Positions 5,445-8,806 of a stretch of DNA of 8,806 nt are shown one piece after another. Both the position numbers and the translations under genes were made by a program. The notes under the pieces were generated by a model. The model had not been told where the DNA came from, made no database searches, and was given only the letters and a program-made list of their open reading frames with translations. The stretch's first letter is position 1; the number at the start of each line of letters is the position of its first letter. The stretch is taken from assembly GCA_002425825.1 (NCBI GenBank), contig DIMZ01000162.1:171-8976 (forward strand). The letters are read 5' to 3'. This DNA is from Cloacimonetes bacterium UBA5553 (GTDB lineage: Bacteria > Cloacimonadota > Cloacimonadia > Cloacimonadales > Cloacimonadaceae).

Positions 5445-5473
5445 TTGACAATATAGCACTTACCAGAACTTAA
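5445..5473 (+). promoter_or_regulatory. Promoter of the large surface-protein gene
   Basis: TTGACA (5445-5450) is perfect and preceded by AC, as in the other promoters here. At 17 bases the -10 position reads ACTTAA (5468-5473), a weak match; a TATGAT at 5485-5490 is a better -10 but lies 34 bases from the TTGACA. The expected start is near 5480, leaving about 75 bases of leader. The poor -10 and overlapping palindrome suggest regulated transcription. Confidence 0.5.
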
Positions 5474-5483
5474 CACTGTTAAG
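5469..5483. promoter_or_regulatory. Palindrome over the -10 of the surface-protein promoter, candidate operator
   Basis: CTTAACACTGTTAAG is a perfect 7-1-7 inverted repeat. Its half-site is the TetR operator half-site (CTTACA) with one extra A, and the central ACACTGT is identical. It overlaps the expected -10, so a bound protein would interfere with initiation. Whether the neighbouring TetR protein tolerates the wider spacing of half-sites is unknown; another regulator may bind. Confidence 0.5.
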
Positions 5484-5554
5484 CTATGATTAGTTTTTGC
5501 GCTGTTCACCACATTTACCCTGTTAAATGCGGATGGATAGCCAAGGAGATTAAA

Positions 5555-8500
5555 ATGAAAAGAACACTAATTCTGTTGGTTATGCTGCTGCTTGGCGTGG
5601 CATTGCTGGCTCAAACCTTTGGTGAGATTGGCACGGGTAGCACATCTACCAATCTGCCCAGCTACGCGCTGTGGAACTATGCCTGGTCTTCCGCCATCTA
5701 TCCCGCTACGGGCTTTGGCGGAGCAAGAAACATTACTCAGCTTGCCTTTAACCGCATCAATACTGGCAGCATAACTCTGACCAACCAAAAGATATACCTG
5801 AAGGAAACCCCGCTTCAGTCTTTTGCAAATAATAACTACGAAAACCCCTCTTCAAACGGCTATACTCTGGTTTATGACGGCAGCATAACTGCGGTAAACG
5901 GCTGGACTATCATTGACATTAGTGACTTTAGCTACAACGGCAGTAATAATCTTATTATTCACTGGGAAAACCGTAGCGGGCAGTCCAACTACTCCACAAA
6001 CTGGAATGCTACAGATTGCTCAGCCGGCTTGGTTAAATGCAACGGCAACGACACCTCGTTTCCCTCTTCCGGCGGCTGGGCACCATATCCTGTGGCACTT
6101 CCGAACATTAGGTACTACTACTCCTCGGACAGTCCCGCTACGCCAGTGAATCCGCAACCAGCAATGAACGAAACATCAGTTTCGCTTAATGCTTCACTAA
6201 GCTTCAGTCTTGGCACCAACACCACGGGCTATCAGGTTCAGGCAGGCACCTCAGCAGATAATCTTGTTACAATAGCAAGCGCGCAGATAAGCAGCCCGGG
6301 GGTATATACTTACACCCCGCAAGAGCCTTGGCAGCATAGCACAAGCTATTTTTGGCGCGTTATCGCCAGCAATGGCACAAGCATAACGACAGGCCCCACT
6401 TGGAGCTTTGGCACCGAAAGCCTAATCTCTGCATTCCCATATTCAGAAGGCTTTGAGGGTGCATCCTTCCCGCCTTTTGGCTGGTATCGCAGTTCAGACG
6501 TCTGGTCGCGCGCAAGCTATCCCAATAGTGGCAGTTACTGCGCAAAAGCGAACTATTACCACACTACACCGGCAATCTTACGCACGCCACGCTTGCAGCT
6601 ACCAGCAACACCGGTAAGAGTAAGCTTTTTCTGGTGCGATGGCGATGAAGCAAGCAGGGTAGTTGGCCACGACAGCACCTATTTTGAAATCTCGAATAAC
6701 TTAGGGCAAAGCTGGACTACGCTTGCCGTGCTTTCAGCAGCTTCATATCAGAACAGCTACCATCCTGTAAGCGTGGATTTGAATAGCTATGTAAATCAAG
6801 AGGTGTATCTGCGCTGGCGTGACGTGTCCGATGGAAGTTTGTACGCCTATGGAGCATTGGTGGATGACCTGAATATCGAGCTTATCTCCGCCAACGCAGT
6901 TATCAGCATTCAGCCAGTCAGCATAGTTTTTCCCGAAACCGGAGTAGGCGTTCCCTTGCAGCAAAACATTAGCATCAGCAATCTGGGCAGCACCAACCTA
7001 AGCTTTTCGGGTGTGTTGGCAAATGGCCCCTTTAGTTGTAGCGTTCCTGCTGCCATATTGCCTTCGCAAACCATCAGCCTGCCCATCACCTATCTGCCAA
7101 CCAGCAATGGGAATCACACTGGCAGCATTACTTTTGAGATAAACGGCACCTTTAACGGTAATAATGTAATAAACCTTAGCGGTTCTGCCTACGCGCCTAT
7201 TAGTTCTTTCTTCGAAAACTTCGATGCTTCTACCAACCTGCCCTTGCGCTGGAAAGCCTACGAAGATGGAATCAACTCATTAACTGGGGTTCAGGTGCGC
7301 AATTCATCCTTCGATGCCTACTCCGGAACAAATAGCATAAGAATGTATAATGCAGGAGAGGACACGCAGAATGTAAACATTCTGTTAATAAGCCCTGCAT
7401 TGGAGCCGTTGTCGAATAACGTACTTTCTTTTTATGCCAAAAGCAGTTGGGGCTCTGCCACAGACACGCTTATATTCGGCTACATCAGTAATCCAGACAA
7501 TCCTGCAAGCTTCGTACCGGTACAAAGCATTAATCTTACTGCTAATTATGTAAATCACACCTACAGCTTTCCGCAATCTGTAACAGCACGCTATATAGCC
7601 TTCAAGCACGGGCTGGGAGCTCAGCAGAATTACGGCATATATCTTGATGACATTGGTTGGGAACCGGCAGGCAATTTGCCCAATCCAGCCACGGCGGTTT
7701 ATCCTGTTAACCAGGCAACCAATGTAAGAATAAACTACATTGGTAAGAAGCTTGGTTCAAAGCTGAAATGGTCCAGCGGTGGCGGAGCACCAACGGGTTA
7801 CAGGATTTACTTTGGCACCTCTGATACTGCCTTCGACATAATAGGCGGCACAGACTTAGGTTTGGTGGACACTTTATCGGTAGCCCAGGCACTAAACTAT
7901 AACACCACCTACTACTGGAAGCTGGTGCCCTACAATGCCAGTGGTGATGCTGTAAATTGCCCGGTGTGGAGCTTTGTAACCATGCCCGACCCCACCTTTA
8001 CGGTTAGCACTTCCACGCCGTATATACAGGGCTTTGAAAACACAGATATCGGCAGCATCCCCCTGGGTTGGGAGCTAAGTAATCTGGACAACGACAATGC
8101 TTTTTGGTCGGTAATCGGCAATAGCTCTTCTTCTCAAAACGCCCATACCGGCACCCGCGCTGTGCACATCACCTTTAGCTTTATGACTACGCACAACGAT
8201 TGGTTGTATTCTGTCCCGCTATACTTAAACGCCGGAACCCAGTATAATGTATCATTCTGGTACAAATCCATAGACTTTCCTGGTGATCCCTGCGTAGAAA
8301 AGCTGGCTGTAAAATGGGGTAGTCTGCCAAATCCAGAAAGCATGACCAATACTCTGTTCTACAATGATAACATTGTATCCCCAAGCCCTTACACTCAGTT
8401 TAATGGCAGCATAACACCCTCGGTTAGCGGTGTTTATTTCCTTGGGTTCCATTGCTTCAGTTCGCCAATGCAGTTTGTGTTGTTGCTCGATGACATAAGC

Positions 8501-8806
8501 ATTAGCGCAGGCACAGCATTAGGTGAAGACCTAAACTCCCCGCTACTTACCAGGCTTCAAGGAGCATATCCCAATCCCTTTGCAGGCAGCACAACTCTGA
8601 ACTATACGCTTGACAAGGCACAGCCCATAGAAATGGATGTGTATAATCTAAAAGGTCAGAAAGTGCGTAGCCTGATAAACAAAAGCATGACGGCTGGAGA
8701 GCATAAGCTTAGCTGGGATGGTAAAAATGATGCCGGAAATAGCGTGGCTAATGGAGTTTACTTTGTAAAAATGAAGAGCGGAAACGCAGTACAAACTCAA
8801 AAACTA
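5555..8806 (+). CDS. Giant modular surface protein with choice-of-anchor-J, Fn3-like and type IX secretion/FlgD-like C-terminal domains (partial at C-terminus)
   Basis: The frame is open for 1084 codons with no stop, up to the window end; I translated it throughout. AAGGAG at 5543-5548, six bases before the ATG, sets the start. Residues 1-19 are a signal peptide (cleavage after LLA, before Gln20). An N-terminal beta-domain (20-189) is followed by a Fn3-like module (192-288, WSFGTE end), a choice-of-anchor-J domain (294-445; SEGFEG, LVDDLNI), an ASH/choice-of-anchor-D-like domain (449-548), a second J domain (551-703; ENFD, LDDIGW), a second Fn3-like module (709-809) and a third J domain (823-984; QGFEN, LLDDISI). 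The tail (about 1000-1084) has AYPNPF (1004-1009), MDVYNLKGQKV and NGVYFVKM, the type A sorting/FlgD-Ig signature of type IX secretion. Only a few residues should be missing. It is probably a cell-surface or secreted adhesin-like protein binding polymers or cells; no catalytic residues are seen. Confidence 0.95.
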   Translation, partial: MKRTLILLVMLLLGVALLAQTFGEIGTGSTSTNLPSYALWNYAWSSAIYPATGFGGARNITQLAFNRINTGSITLTNQKIYLKETPLQSFANNNYENPSSNGYTLVYDGSITAVNGWTIIDISDFSYNGSNNLIIHWENRSGQSNYSTNWNATDCSAGLVKCNGNDTSFPSSGGWAPYPVALPNIRYYYSSDSPATPVNPQPAMNETSVSLNASLSFSLGTNTTGYQVQAGTSADNLVTIASAQISSPGVYTYTPQEPWQHSTSYFWRVIASNGTSITTGPTWSFGTESLISAFPYSEGFEGASFPPFGWYRSSDVWSRASYPNSGSYCAKANYYHTTPAILRTPRLQLPATPVRVSFFWCDGDEASRVVGHDSTYFEISNNLGQSWTTLAVLSAASYQNSYHPVSVDLNSYVNQEVYLRWRDVSDGSLYAYGALVDDLNIELISANAVISIQPVSIVFPETGVGVPLQQNISISNLGSTNLSFSGVLANGPFSCSVPAAILPSQTISLPITYLPTSNGNHTGSITFEINGTFNGNNVINLSGSAYAPISSFFENFDASTNLPLRWKAYEDGINSLTGVQVRNSSFDAYSGTNSIRMYNAGEDTQNVNILLISPALEPLSNNVLSFYAKSSWGSATDTLIFGYISNPDNPASFVPVQSINLTANYVNHTYSFPQSVTARYIAFKHGLGAQQNYGIYLDDIGWEPAGNLPNPATAVYPVNQATNVRINYIGKKLGSKLKWSSGGGAPTGYRIYFGTSDTAFDIIGGTDLGLVDTLSVAQALNYNTTYYWKLVPYNASGDAVNCPVWSFVTMPDPTFTVSTSTPYIQGFENTDIGSIPLGWELSNLDNDNAFWSVIGNSSSSQNAHTGTRAVHITFSFMTTHNDWLYSVPLYLNAGTQYNVSFWYKSIDFPGDPCVEKLAVKWGSLPNPESMTNTLFYNDNIVSPSPYTQFNGSITPSVSGVYFLGFHCFSSPMQFVLLLDDISISAGTALGEDLNSPLLTRLQGAYPNPFAGSTTLNYTLDKAQPIEMDVYNLKGQKVRSLINKSMTAGEHKLSWDGKNDAGNSVANGVYFVKMKSGNAVQTQKL

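Noticed and set aside
5764..8416. Recurring GGCAGCATAAC word in the surface-protein gene as a DNA repeat
   Set aside because: It encodes the common beta-strand peptide GSIT with the gene's preferred codons, and copies are irregularly spaced, so it reflects protein composition.
5567..8452. Many short minus-strand frames and a few plus-strand ones inside the large surface-protein gene
   Set aside because: The plus-strand frame is continuous for 1084 codons with recognisable domains throughout; the others are shadows.
1..8806. CRISPR array, tRNA or rRNA genes, insertion sequences, phage genes
   Set aside because: No spaced direct repeats, cloverleaf-like segments, transposase motifs or phage proteins were seen anywhere in the window.

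Overview
The window carries seven protein-coding genes in six transcription units, with no RNA genes, CRISPR or insertion sequences. Two of the genes run off its edges. The organism is most likely a Gram-negative bacterium of the Fibrobacterota-Chlorobiota-Bacteroidota (FCB) side of the tree, with Candidatus Cloacimonadota my best guess. Three exported proteins have signal peptides. One is a very long surface protein built from choice-of-anchor-J and fibronectin-like modules, ending in a YPNPF-type type IX secretion/FlgD-like tail. Another looks like an outer-membrane beta-barrel. Despite that affiliation, the promoters look sigma70-like: every transcription unit has a CTTGAC -35 box. The phylum is inferred from protein style only; no rRNA or housekeeping marker is present.

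Left part, 1-1722. A secreted protein gene (minus strand, C-terminus outside the window) is followed by an AraC-type regulator fused to a GyrI-like effector-binding domain, also on the minus strand. The regulator has a clean promoter and a hairpin terminator. It is divergent from a radical SAM enzyme gene (plus strand, 1723-2793) across a 179-bp intergenic region holding both promoters. The regulator's two domains meet at an A7 run, a strong internal Shine-Dalgarno and an internal ATG, which looks like a recent gene fusion or an expression switch.

Middle, 2794-3841. A GNAT acetyltransferase gene has its own near-consensus promoter and a leader of about 170 nt. A 206-bp convergent intergenic region follows, containing a large nested inverted repeat and a second hairpin.

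Right part, 3842-8806. A two-gene minus-strand operon encodes an exported probable outer-membrane protein and then a TetR-family repressor. The operon promoter has a perfect 19-bp palindrome filling the -35/-10 spacer, almost certainly the TetR operator, so the operon is probably autoregulated. Divergent from it, after a 412-bp intergenic region, is the large modular surface protein, open for 1084 codons to the window end. Its promoter carries a related 15-bp palindrome over the expected -10, so the same repressor may also act there.

I see no complete new defence or metabolic system. The most original points are the AraC/GyrI junction, the TetR operator and its spaced-out relative, the uniform CTTGAC promoter set, and the nested repeat at 3681-3739.
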